A stretch of 64,000 nt of DNA from JAAUTS01 sp034440395 (GTDB lineage Bacteria; Verrucomicrobiota; Verrucomicrobiia; Methylacidiphilales; JAAUTS01). The stretch is from contig JAWXBW010000047.1 in the NCBI GenBank assembly GCA_034440395.1, positions 1-64,000 on the forward strand. The letters are read 5' to 3'. Shown here piece after piece: positions 16,109 to 23,948 of the stretch. Positions within the stretch are counted from its first letter, which is position 1. The number at the start of each line of letters is the position of its first letter. The notes below the pieces were generated by a model. The model worked only from the letters and a program-made list of their open reading frames with translations, searched no databases and was not told the origin of the DNA. Position numbers and translations under genes: made by a program.

Positions 16109-16218
16109 TATAATATTCCTTGGTTGGTGAAATCTTTTAGTGAGATTGGCTCTTAACATCACTTTGTCAAATAAATTTTCTTGTTAGCTGTTTTCTTTTT
16201 CTGTTTACCTTAAGGCTG

Positions 16219-17742
16219 ATGTTTCTTTCTCTTTCCATCCGTAACTTTTACGCTCTATCTGCCTTGACACTACTAACGTTCTCCTTGGATGGCTCTGAAG
16301 TTGCCACAAGCAAACCCCTCGCCCGTGAGTTCCGTGGGGCTTGGGTGGCCACAGTCTATAACTTAGACTGGCCTTCTAAGCCAGGACTGCCTGTGGAAGA
16401 ACAAAAACGCGAGCTACGCGTTCTCCTTGACCGAGCCAAAAACTTAGGGCTGAACGCCATCGTTTTTCAAGTGCGCCCTTCCTGCGATGCCCTTTACGCC
16501 TCCCCCTACGAGCCATGGTCTCCGTATCTTACTGGCAAAATGGGGGAAGCTCCTCAGCCCTTCTATGATCCCCTTGAGTATGCCGTAACCCAAGCTCACG
16601 CCCGATGCCTAGAATTACATGCTTGGATCAATCCTTACCGTGCCCGCACAGGCAAGGACTTTGTACCTTCCCGGGGGCACATCACAAAAACAAATCCCAG
16701 CTGGATAAGAACCTACACGAGTCAAGAATGGCTCGACCCTGGCCTGCCCGAGGTGCGTGAGCATGTATTAAAAGTTGTGAGAGACATCGTACGCCGCTAC
16801 GACATTGATGGGCTGCACATTGACGATTACTTTTATCCCTATCCGAAAGTAAAAAACGGAAAGCGTCTAGAATTTCCCGACGGCAAAACCTACCAAGCCT
16901 ATCGCACAAGAGGCGGCCTTTTAGGAAAAAGCGATTGGCGACGGGATAATGTTAACCAGATGGTGCAGTCCATCCATCAAGTCGTTCGGGAAGAAAAACC
17001 GTGGGTAAAATTTGGAGTCAGCCCTTTCGGAATCTGGAAGCCTGGTGTGCCGAAAGGAACCATGGCTAATGTCGATGCCCGGGAAGATCTCCATGCAGAT
17101 TCACGGCTTTGGCTACAAGAAGGTTGGCTAGACTATTGTGCGCCACAACTCTACTGGTCACGCGATTCCCCTGAGCAGGCCTTTGATCCTTTGCTGACAT
17201 GGTGGGCCTTGCAAAACACGAAGGGCCGTCACCTCTGGCCGGGCATAGCTACCGAGCGTGTGGGAGTGAAGCGTCGCCCAGAAGAGATGGTGGCTCAAGT
17301 CATGCTCATGCGGTTGCGCCTACAAAGTCAGGGTCATATTCACTGGAACTTTAAACCTCTTTTAACTGATCAATTAGGGGTGGGCACCCTTTTAAAGAAA
17401 AAAGTTTATACTGAAATAGCCCTTGTTCCAGAATCACCTTGGATGGTTCCTACTCAACTAGGGCGCCCCACGTTTTTGCTTAAGAGTGAGACCAGTCAAA
17501 AGGAATGGTCCCTTTCATGGTCTCTACCACCGAACTCAGCTCCACCTGCTCTCTGGATTTTACGAAGAAAACGTAGCGGGACTTACGTAACAGAGCTGCT
17601 TCCAGCCAGGATGCGCTCTGTCAGCTTCGAAGATACTAGTCTGGCAGAAGTGAGTTTAACCGCAGTGGATCGCTACGGGCGTTTAAGCGCAGAGCAAAAA
17701 AGTCTCCGCCCTCCGCGTGCAGAAAAAGTGGCGCACCAGTAA
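16219..17742 (+). CDS. GHL10-type (DUF187) glycosyl-hydrolase-like secreted protein
   Basis: The N-terminal signal peptide (about 1-26) is followed by a TIM-barrel domain of the glycosyl-hydrolase-like 10 family. It shows REFRGAWVATVYNLDWPS, LGLNAIVFQVRPSCDALY, a LHAWINPYRAR strand, the DGLHIDDYFYPYP motif with paired Asp residues, and FGVSPFGIW. A C-terminal beta-rich domain follows from about residue 400. The length of 507 is normal. Related proteins are often linked to peptidoglycan or exopolysaccharide processing; the true substrate is unknown. The gene is divergent from the porin gene and convergent with cca, with only 12 bases between the stops. Confidence 0.85.
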   Translation: MFLSLSIRNFYALSALTLLTFSLDGSEVATSKPLAREFRGAWVATVYNLDWPSKPGLPVEEQKRELRVLLDRAKNLGLNAIVFQVRPSCDALYASPYEPWSPYLTGKMGEAPQPFYDPLEYAVTQAHARCLELHAWINPYRARTGKDFVPSRGHITKTNPSWIRTYTSQEWLDPGLPEVREHVLKVVRDIVRRYDIDGLHIDDYFYPYPKVKNGKRLEFPDGKTYQAYRTRGGLLGKSDWRRDNVNQMVQSIHQVVREEKPWVKFGVSPFGIWKPGVPKGTMANVDAREDLHADSRLWLQEGWLDYCAPQLYWSRDSPEQAFDPLLTWWALQNTKGRHLWPGIATERVGVKRRPEEMVAQVMLMRLRLQSQGHIHWNFKPLLTDQLGVGTLLKKKVYTEIALVPESPWMVPTQLGRPTFLLKSETSQKEWSLSWSLPPNSAPPALWILRRKRSGTYVTELLPARMRSVSFEDTSLAEVSLTAVDRYGRLSAEQKSLRPPRAEKVAHQ

Positions 17743-17754
17743 AACGCATTTGGA

Positions 17755-19113
17755 CTAGCGAATAAGGGACGACACTAATGCCTTAGCTCGGGCTAAAGCC
17801 TGCTCGGGTGAATGAAGTTTTCCCTCTAACTGTTCATCCATCAAGAGTGTAAGAATATCTCCCAAGATTTTCCCTGGCTTAACACCTAATTGTATCAAAT
17901 CGTTCCCATTGATCAAAGGTGTAGGTTTTAAGTCTTCTTGAGAAATTTCTCCGCGCTTATTTAATACAAATTCATAAATATCTAATAAACGGTGACTAGA
18001 ACTGCAATCGATCCGGTGGAGTTCCACTTCCAGATCCATCGTAGGCCGTGCTAAGAAACGTTTCAAGGTGCTGACCCGCATGTTCGGCACATCTTTAAAG
18101 GCCATGTGATTTGCCACCAGCTCACAAACGTCATGAATCATGTCATTTGAAAAACGTAATCTCCGCATGATCGTCTCCGTTTTACGCGCACCGATATGTT
18201 CGTGTTCGTTAAAACGGATACGCCCAGTGTGGTCAACTTTATACGTATCAGGCTTAGCAATGTCGTGGAAGAGGACACCTAAAGCCAGAACGGGATCAGG
18301 ATTTTTTAAGTGACTAACCATGAGGCGAACATGTTTAAAGACGTCTCCCTCGGGGTGGAATTGCGGGGGTTGTTCCACACCCTTCATTCGTTCTACTTCA
18401 GGAATCCATACTTTAAATAAACCGCTTTGATCCAACAGGTCAAAGGCCTTCAGAGGATTGACCCCACAGAGTGCTTTGACCAATTCATCTCGCACCCGTT
18501 CGGGGGCTAGGTTGACACTTAGAGGCACCAAAGTGCAGAGAGCTTTCCATGTCTCGATTTCGATTTCAAAATCCAATTGCGCCGCAAAACGGATGGCACG
18601 AAAGAGGCGGAGTTTATCCTCGGTAAAGCGCATGACGGGGTCGCCAATCCCACGAATCCATTGTTTTTTAAGATCTGCTTGGCCTCCGACGTAATCGATT
18701 ACTTTCTCCGTTAGTGGATCGTAGAAAAGTCCATTAATAGTAAAGTCTCGTCGCTCAGCGTCCTTCTCTGGCGTGGTCGGCTGGATGGAGTCAGGACGGC
18801 GCCCGTCGGCATAAGAGCCATCACTTCTAAACATAGCAATCTCAAAGGTCTGATTTTGGTGCATGATGCGGACGACGCCGAAAGCTTTGCCTTGAAGATC
18901 GGTGACTTTAGGGAAAAGTTTTTGGATTTGTTCGACATTGGCGTTGGTGGCTATGTCAATATCTGTTGCCGGACGTTGTAAGAGATGATCTCGCACGCAG
19001 CCTCCAGCGAAGTAGGCGATGTAACCCGCTTGAGTTAATTTTTTAACCACACTACGCGCCCCTTTACCGCTAGGGCCATTGATGCCGTCGAGGGTTTGAG
19101 TCTGTGCTATCAT
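17755..19113 (-). CDS. cca: tRNA nucleotidyltransferase (CCA-adding/poly(A) polymerase family) with HD domain
   Basis: Adds or repairs the 3' CCA of tRNAs; members of this family can also be A-adding enzymes or poly(A) polymerases. The class II catalytic head has YFAGGCVRDHLLQRP and the DIDIAT carboxylates. It continues with RRDFTINGLFYD and the RFTEDKLRLFRAIRFAAQL helix. A C-terminal HD phosphohydrolase domain shows VLFHDIAKPDT and ANHMAF. At 452 residues the size is normal. The gene overlaps the downstream UPF0104 gene by 4 bases, so both are in one minus-strand operon with the sugar isomerase gene. Whether it adds CC, A or CCA cannot be told by eye. Confidence 0.9.
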   Translation of the reverse strand: MIAQTQTLDGINGPSGKGARSVVKKLTQAGYIAYFAGGCVRDHLLQRPATDIDIATNANVEQIQKLFPKVTDLQGKAFGVVRIMHQNQTFEIAMFRSDGSYADGRRPDSIQPTTPEKDAERRDFTINGLFYDPLTEKVIDYVGGQADLKKQWIRGIGDPVMRFTEDKLRLFRAIRFAAQLDFEIEIETWKALCTLVPLSVNLAPERVRDELVKALCGVNPLKAFDLLDQSGLFKVWIPEVERMKGVEQPPQFHPEGDVFKHVRLMVSHLKNPDPVLALGVLFHDIAKPDTYKVDHTGRIRFNEHEHIGARKTETIMRRLRFSNDMIHDVCELVANHMAFKDVPNMRVSTLKRFLARPTMDLEVELHRIDCSSSHRLLDIYEFVLNKRGEISQEDLKPTPLINGNDLIQLGVKPGKILGDILTLLMDEQLEGKLHSPEQALARAKALVSSLIR

Positions 19114-20132
19114 GGGATCTTCTTATATTGATGCGAGTAGTTTAAATAAACTAAACCACCTAGTAGTGCTAAGATCATGCCTAGCCCAAGAAAGATCAGG
19201 GAAAAGGCTACGGCCGTTTCCTTACCCACGACGCTGCCATGGCGGGTGACTTGAAAAATACCAAACATTAAAATCAACATCCACTCTCTTACTCCATGAC
19301 CGCTAATGCTGATCGGTAAGCTAATAGCACAAAGGGTGAGGGAAAAAATGATCGTGATGAGTGGGTAAGAAACTTCTAAGTGTAAGGAGCGAGCGATGCA
19401 GTAGCCTGAGCTTAATATAAAAAATACACTGATGCCAGCCATGGCAATGGCCTTCAAAGTCAGATGACCAGCCTTGCCGTGCTCATGAAACCCCTCGTAA
19501 AGGGAAAGAATCACATCACGCTTAGGCACCTTGAGCCAGATGTTTTTCAACCCTTGTGGCAGACGGTGCAAAGGAAAAAAGAATAGGGTTAAAATACCGA
19601 TAAAAACAACGCCGAGCAGGGCTGCTAGAATGAGGATGTATTCTCGAGCTTCTGGGTTGTCTGCGATTTGCGTAAATTTAAAAGGGATCAGCAACATGGT
19701 AACCGTTAAGATGGCGATAAGTCCTAAGACTCGATCCGTCAAAATAGAAAGCGTCGCCCGTGCTTTGCGGTCTGGAGCTTGCTTTATGGTGTAGAAGATT
19801 TTAATAAGATCTCCGCCTGTTGAGCCTGGCAGAAAGGCGTTAAAAAAATTCCCAATCATGACAAGTGATCCAGCGCTAAGAAGTTTCAGGTGAATACCTT
19901 GAACTTTAAGTAGATACCACCACCGTAGTGTGGTGCAAGGAATGGCTAAAGTAATGCAGCTGAAGCCAAGGATGAGCCAGAGCGTGTCGGCCGCCTTCAG
20001 CTCAGCGGCTAGCACGCTTAGGTCATTGGTCCGCACCAGCCATATGAGAATAGCTAGCGTAACAGAGAGCCGCAGCCAGAAGCTCCAGGATTTTAATGTT
20101 GAAGGGATGCGGGACCGTTTTGTTTCCACCAT
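19110..20132 (-). CDS. UPF0104/lysylphosphatidylglycerol synthase-like membrane protein
   Basis: Integral membrane protein of 340 residues with about eight to nine hydrophobic helices. The family segments GNFFNAFLPGSTGGDLIKIFY and ALSILTDRVLGLIAILTVTM are typical of the UPF0104 superfamily, which includes the flippase half of MprF and dolichol-type flippase-like proteins. The C-terminal ISISGHGVREWMLILMF motif is also present. No lysyl-transferase domain is attached, so a lipid-transport role is more likely than lysinylation (inference). The gene overlaps the upstream sugar isomerase gene by 40 bases and the downstream cca gene by 4. Confidence 0.82.
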   Translation of the reverse strand: MVETKRSRIPSTLKSWSFWLRLSVTLAILIWLVRTNDLSVLAAELKAADTLWLILGFSCITLAIPCTTLRWWYLLKVQGIHLKLLSAGSLVMIGNFFNAFLPGSTGGDLIKIFYTIKQAPDRKARATLSILTDRVLGLIAILTVTMLLIPFKFTQIADNPEAREYILILAALLGVVFIGILTLFFFPLHRLPQGLKNIWLKVPKRDVILSLYEGFHEHGKAGHLTLKAIAMAGISVFFILSSGYCIARSLHLEVSYPLITIIFSLTLCAISLPISISGHGVREWMLILMFGIFQVTRHGSVVGKETAVAFSLIFLGLGMILALLGGLVYLNYSHQYKKIP

Positions 20133-21040
20133 AAAAGAGATTGTAAGACCTTATCTTTCGCCACCCTTGGAGATAGTTCAAGGACATAACAGGGATCTTG
20201 GGTAAGCGAGGCACATTTTTCTATCAAAGGCCAAAGTTGCTCAAAGGGTATGGAACCTGTCCCTGGGACTTGATGATCACGGTGCGGATGGACGAGATCA
20301 TGAATATGGCAGCCTATTAGCCGAGGTGCTAAGGAGCTGAGATGTTGATAATGATCGATAAATCCCAGCGTGTGCTTACGGGCAGCATGACCGAAGTCAT
20401 GCCAGTAGCCTGCGGTTTGGGGCAATGCCGCAAAGATCTGAGGCCAAGCCGAGTCGATCGGGATCTCTTCAATACTCTCGCGACACTCCAGCCCAAGCTT
20501 AATATTTTTAGCGGAGGCATGAGCAATGAGTTGATGCAAAACCTCTTCCACCCAGGGCCACTGGATCTTAAGCCAACGCTCGTGATCAATGACGGCTTGA
20601 ACCTTCAACTTTACATACGCACGGGACCCCAGTTTCCCTTGGGTATAAAGAGCTTCTATTTGATTACTCACCTGCTTTTGCTCCGTGGTGCCTAAATGTA
20701 AGACCACCGCACGAGCTCCGAACATCGCAGCGTGATCAATCGTCTGAAGCGTATATTTAAGGGCATGGGTGCGCTGGATGGATTTAGGATGGGAGAATTC
20801 ATAACAATTCGGCGCAGCCCGAGTGAACCCCATAGGTAGAGGGCAGAAATTGTGCAGGGATTGAATTCGGATGAGCTTTTCCTCATGCGCCTTCAAGATG
20901 CCTGGCCATAAGCTGTAACGTATGCCATGACCTAGTTCTACGGACTCAAACCCCATCTCCGCTAATTCACTGAGCATGGCGTAGCCGTCTTCATGTCGAG
21001 AAGAGTTCCAGCAAGCGGAAATAGAAAGGGAAGGTTTCAC
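20093..21040 (-). CDS. Sugar phosphate isomerase/epimerase-like TIM-barrel protein
   Basis: Xylose-isomerase-like (AP endonuclease 2 fold) TIM barrel of 315 residues. Metal-binding acidic and His residues of the family are seen in IKLGLECRES (Glu), GYWHDFGHAA (Asp/His), LIGCHIHDL (His) and the terminal CYVLELSPR (Glu). The N-terminal LAEMGFESVELGHG strand is typical. The substrate is not predictable; members act on sugars, inositols or hydroxypyruvate. It heads a minus-strand run with the UPF0104 and cca genes. A terminator of the neighbouring rpsU gene lies just upstream of its start. Confidence 0.8.
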   Translation of the reverse strand: MKPSLSISACWNSSRHEDGYAMLSELAEMGFESVELGHGIRYSLWPGILKAHEEKLIRIQSLHNFCPLPMGFTRAAPNCYEFSHPKSIQRTHALKYTLQTIDHAAMFGARAVVLHLGTTEQKQVSNQIEALYTQGKLGSRAYVKLKVQAVIDHERWLKIQWPWVEEVLHQLIAHASAKNIKLGLECRESIEEIPIDSAWPQIFAALPQTAGYWHDFGHAARKHTLGFIDHYQHLSSLAPRLIGCHIHDLVHPHRDHQVPGTGSIPFEQLWPLIEKCASLTQDPCYVLELSPRVAKDKVLQSLLWWKQNGPASLQH

Positions 21041-21096
21041 GTAGTTAACTCTAGAGAGCTAATTCTACCCTTCGGAGCATGGGAGTGTCAAAAAAA

Positions 21097-21137
21097 CAAA
21101 AAACCCGATCCTGCATAAGTGCGGGATCGGGTTTTGT
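21097..21137 (-). terminator. Rho-independent terminator of rpsU
   Basis: A strong stem (AACCCGATCCTGCA and TGCGGGATCGGGTT arms with one imperfect pair, loop TAAG) lies directly behind rpsU. On the minus strand it is followed by a T-rich tract (complement of the A run 21091-21102). Confidence 0.85.
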
Positions 21138-21153
21138 TAAATTCATCTCTTAA

Positions 21154-21342
21154 TTAGAGAGAAAAATTACCCCAATAATTAATTTTGGGTTCTTTAGCCT
21201 TGCGGCGTTTACGTTCGCTCGGCTTCTCGTGGTTGCGGCGTTGGCGCGCATCACGAAGAGTGCCTTCGCGGTCTAATTTCTTTTTCAGGCGGCGCAATGC
21301 TTTGTCCACTGACTCACCTTTTTTTAGTTTTACTTCAGTCAT
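21154..21342 (-). CDS. rpsU: Ribosomal protein bS21
   Basis: Small-subunit ribosomal protein of 62 residues with the typical highly basic helix pattern: VKLKKGESVDKALRRLKKK, then REGTLRDARQRRNHEKPSE and a basic RKRRKAKE tail. The extended C-terminus (PKINYWGNFSL) is slightly unusual but compatible with the family. A good Shine-Dalgarno (GAGGTG, 7 bases before ATG 21342) fixes the start; this is among the clearest ribosome binding sites in the window. A dedicated terminator follows, so it is a single-gene unit. Confidence 0.95.
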   Translation of the reverse strand: MTEVKLKKGESVDKALRRLKKKLDREGTLRDARQRRNHEKPSERKRRKAKEPKINYWGNFSL

Positions 21343-21571
21343 GTCTTTTCACCTCACGATCTAGTTGTTTAAAAGCTTCCTCTTTTGGGAGGGCTGATAA
21401 CATAGTCCATGAGGATTAGCACTGTCAAACAACGATACGTAAAAAGTACTATTTTAAGCCCAATTACTTTACCTAGGTGAAATAGTTGGCTTCTGATATT
21501 TCGCGAAAATATGATGCAAATATCTAATAATCATAGGCTTAAGCATAATCAAAGTTTGCAAGACTTAGGGC

Positions 21572-22201
21572 TTAGGAAAAACGGTCAGCGGCGATAAAAA
21601 CCCGACCCGCCTCCAATTGCAACCCCGAAACGCTGAAATTGAGGGGTTCGAGCCCTAACTTTTCTTGACTCTCTATCTCAAGAAAAAGGGTATTACTGAC
21701 CAAGGTCTCCCCATCATCTGCCACATCTTCACCTAACTTAGCCGCTAAATTTACGGCATCGCCAAAGAAATCGTGCTGCGGAATCAAGAGGATTTTTCCG
21801 TGCGCAATGCCGATCCCGACTTGCACATTATCAACATCAGGTAAGCCATTACAGAGATCGGCGAAGGTTTGATGAATTTCTAATGCGCAATAAACGGCAT
21901 CGACCTTATTATTAAAAACGCAATAACCGTTATCTGCCTCAAACTTCACCAGCTCGCCTTTCCATGTCTCTAAAATGGGAGCAACGATTTTTTGCATATA
22001 GCGAATCTTACGAAGAAAAAAGAGTAGGCCATGCTTTTGCACCTTCGTGGTAAACCCAGCCATATCAAGAACCAAAACCGTTTTCTCTGCGCCGAAGCGA
22101 GACCACAGTCTGGCCTCAGCCTCTTCACGTTTAGACACGTCCGGATCATTACACGCATCAAGCAATGCGTAGAATTCACTTAAGCTTTCGTCATAAGCCA
22201 T
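21572..22201 (-). CDS. Single-domain class III adenylate/guanylate cyclase-like protein
   Basis: A 209-residue protein made almost entirely of a class III nucleotide cyclase domain. Metal-binding Asp46 (VLVLDMAGFT) and Asp90 (VKFEADNGYCVF) are present, as is the Lys86 position that usually selects adenine. The second half has VGIGIAHGKILLI and the DFFGDAVNLAAKLGEDV motif. In that motif the position normally held by the transition-state Arg (N-x3-R) is Lys, so activity may be reduced or altered. There is no sensor domain, membrane segment or HAMP. Product and regulation are unknown. It lies 65 bases downstream of dus on the same strand. Confidence 0.8.
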   Translation of the reverse strand: MAYDESLSEFYALLDACNDPDVSKREEAEARLWSRFGAEKTVLVLDMAGFTTKVQKHGLLFFLRKIRYMQKIVAPILETWKGELVKFEADNGYCVFNNKVDAVYCALEIHQTFADLCNGLPDVDNVQVGIGIAHGKILLIPQHDFFGDAVNLAAKLGEDVADDGETLVSNTLFLEIESQEKLGLEPLNFSVSGLQLEAGRVFIAADRFS

Positions 22202-22266
22202 GGAGTATCCTAGTCTCTAAAAAGAAGAAGGCACAGGAAATAATAGGGAAACTGAGGGCATCCACT

Positions 22267-23310
22267 TCAATAACAATCATTCCGCGGGTTGCCTGCGTTG
22301 ATTAGATATTTGTCCGGTGTCTCCACTTCAAAGAGCGCATCTGTATTTAAAAAACGGTCACAAGTTAAGAAAAAGTCCCTCTCATTTTCGCAACGGCGAA
22401 TGTCGTGCAGGAACTGATCCTGAGGATCAATCTTTTGGGCGATAAAATTCATAAACTTTTTCATCTTAGCTACACGAATACGATCAGGCAGGTGGTGAGG
22501 CATGGTATTCCGGTAAAGCATCTCAATGTAAGCTCGGAGATCAAGCAACGTAGGGCGGGTTTGTACCGATCCCGAGTCATAAAGTTCACGGATTTGATTA
22601 AAAATCCATGGATTACGAATCGCACCGCGTCCGATCATGAGACCAGCCGCTTGCGTTTCCGTAGCAATGTCACGTGCCATTTGCGCACTGAGGATGTTTC
22701 CATTGGCAAATACAGGGCAAGCCATGCGCCGTGCCGCTTCAGCGATTAATTCGTAATGGACGGCGGCGCGGTACATTTCCTTTACGGTGCGGCCATGAAC
22801 GGTAAGAGCATCAATGCCCTGCGTGCTATAAATATCAAGTAAGGCCGTAAATTCTGAGATGGTATCAAAACCGACGCGAGTCTTAACCGTAAATGGAATA
22901 CTCAAGGCGGAACGCAGGGCGCTCAAAACCGCCACGACATGCTCGGGCTGCCGCAACATGCCTCCTCCAGAAGCTTTACGGCAAACTATCGGAGCTGGGC
23001 AGCCTAAGTTTAGGTCAATGGCTAGGAGCTTTTCTTTCTGTAATTTTTCCACAGTGCGTAGCAATGAAGGAATATCCTGACCGATGAGTTGAGCGATTAC
23101 TGGCTTTTGAGCTGGATTCGTGCGGATGGCCTCTAGGATGTGAGCATCCAGAGAAGAGCTGGCATGAACACGAAAATACTCCGTGAAATAAATATCAGGC
23201 CCGCCGTAATGATGCATGATGCGCCAAAAAGGCAAATCCGTCACGTCCTGCATGGGGGCGAGCAAGAGAACGGGCCGGTTCGCTGGAAATATGGCGGAGA
23301 AAGTGGACAA
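22267..23310 (-). CDS. dus: tRNA-dihydrouridine synthase
   Basis: FMN-dependent reduction of uridines in tRNA D-loops. The FMN-binding start VLLLAPMQDVTDLPFW, the LNLGCPAPIVCRKASGGGML segment with the catalytic Cys in VCRK, VKTRVGF, LTVHGRTVKEMYR and the phosphate-binding GLMIGRGAIRNPWIF are all present. A C-terminal helical domain completes the 347 residues. Which Dus subfamily it belongs to (A, B or C) cannot be assigned by eye. It is followed on the same strand by a cyclase-like gene and preceded by maf. Confidence 0.92.
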   Translation of the reverse strand: MSTFSAIFPANRPVLLLAPMQDVTDLPFWRIMHHYGGPDIYFTEYFRVHASSSLDAHILEAIRTNPAQKPVIAQLIGQDIPSLLRTVEKLQKEKLLAIDLNLGCPAPIVCRKASGGGMLRQPEHVVAVLSALRSALSIPFTVKTRVGFDTISEFTALLDIYSTQGIDALTVHGRTVKEMYRAAVHYELIAEAARRMACPVFANGNILSAQMARDIATETQAAGLMIGRGAIRNPWIFNQIRELYDSGSVQTRPTLLDLRAYIEMLYRNTMPHHLPDRIRVAKMKKFMNFIAQKIDPQDQFLHDIRRCENERDFFLTCDRFLNTDALFEVETPDKYLINAGNPRNDCY

Positions 23311-23363
23311 TAATTTTAAGTTTGAGGTTAATTTTTTCGCTGAAGGTAAAAGCTTTCACCATG

Positions 23364-23933
23364 TTACCGTAATTCAGACCACCATTGGGTCACTATCTCC
23401 ATAGGAAGTCCGATGATGTTGGTCTTAGATCCCTCGATGCGCTCCACTATTTCGTAGCCATGTTCTTGGAAGGCGTAGGCACCTGCTTTATCCAGGACGT
23501 GGACTTTTGCTAAATAGGCACTGATGGCTTGATCATCTAAAGAGCGAAAGGTGACATGGGTGCGGGCGACGTGCTCGTGCATGATTTTTTCTTTAATGTT
23601 TAACCAGACAGCTGCAGTGATAACTTCATGAGTTTTACCGCTAAGCCAGCGTAGCATCTCTCTTGCTTCTGCCATATCAATAGGTTTGCCCAAAGTGCGC
23701 CCATCACAAAAAACTATAGTGTCTGCCACTAAAATAATGCCTTGGGCATGGCGCAACGCAACAGCCTCTGCTTTAAGTTGTGCATTAGCCAATGCCAGTT
23801 CGATGGGGCTTAGGTCAGGCCGGGAGGCGGCATCAAATTCATCGACCAGCGGTGCATCCACACGGAAGTGAATACCGACTTCCTCAAGTAAGTCCTGACG
23901 CCGCGGTGAGCTAGAGGCTAGAATGAGTTCCAC
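23364..23933 (-). CDS. maf: Maf-family nucleoside triphosphate pyrophosphatase
   Basis: Maf proteins hydrolyse non-canonical or modified nucleotides (dTTP/UTP or m7GTP types) to monophosphates. The N-terminal LILASSSPRRQDLLEEVG signature, the VADTIVFCDGRTLGKP segment with its catalytic Asp, SGKTHEVITAA, DKAGAYAFQEHG and SKTNIIGLPME are all typical. The length of 189 residues is normal. The DKAGAYAFQ form is typical of the YhdE-like (dTTP/UTP) branch, an inference. It lies between ctp and dus on the minus strand. Confidence 0.93.
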   Translation of the reverse strand: MELILASSSPRRQDLLEEVGIHFRVDAPLVDEFDAASRPDLSPIELALANAQLKAEAVALRHAQGIILVADTIVFCDGRTLGKPIDMAEAREMLRWLSGKTHEVITAAVWLNIKEKIMHEHVARTHVTFRSLDDQAISAYLAKVHVLDKAGAYAFQEHGYEIVERIEGSKTNIIGLPMEIVTQWWSELR

Positions 23934-23948
23934 ACACGTCGTTCCACG

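Noticed and set aside
21641..21660. GGTTCGAGCCC, resembling a tRNA T-arm
   Set aside because: It lies inside the cyclase gene and no matching acceptor, D-arm or anticodon arm surrounds it.
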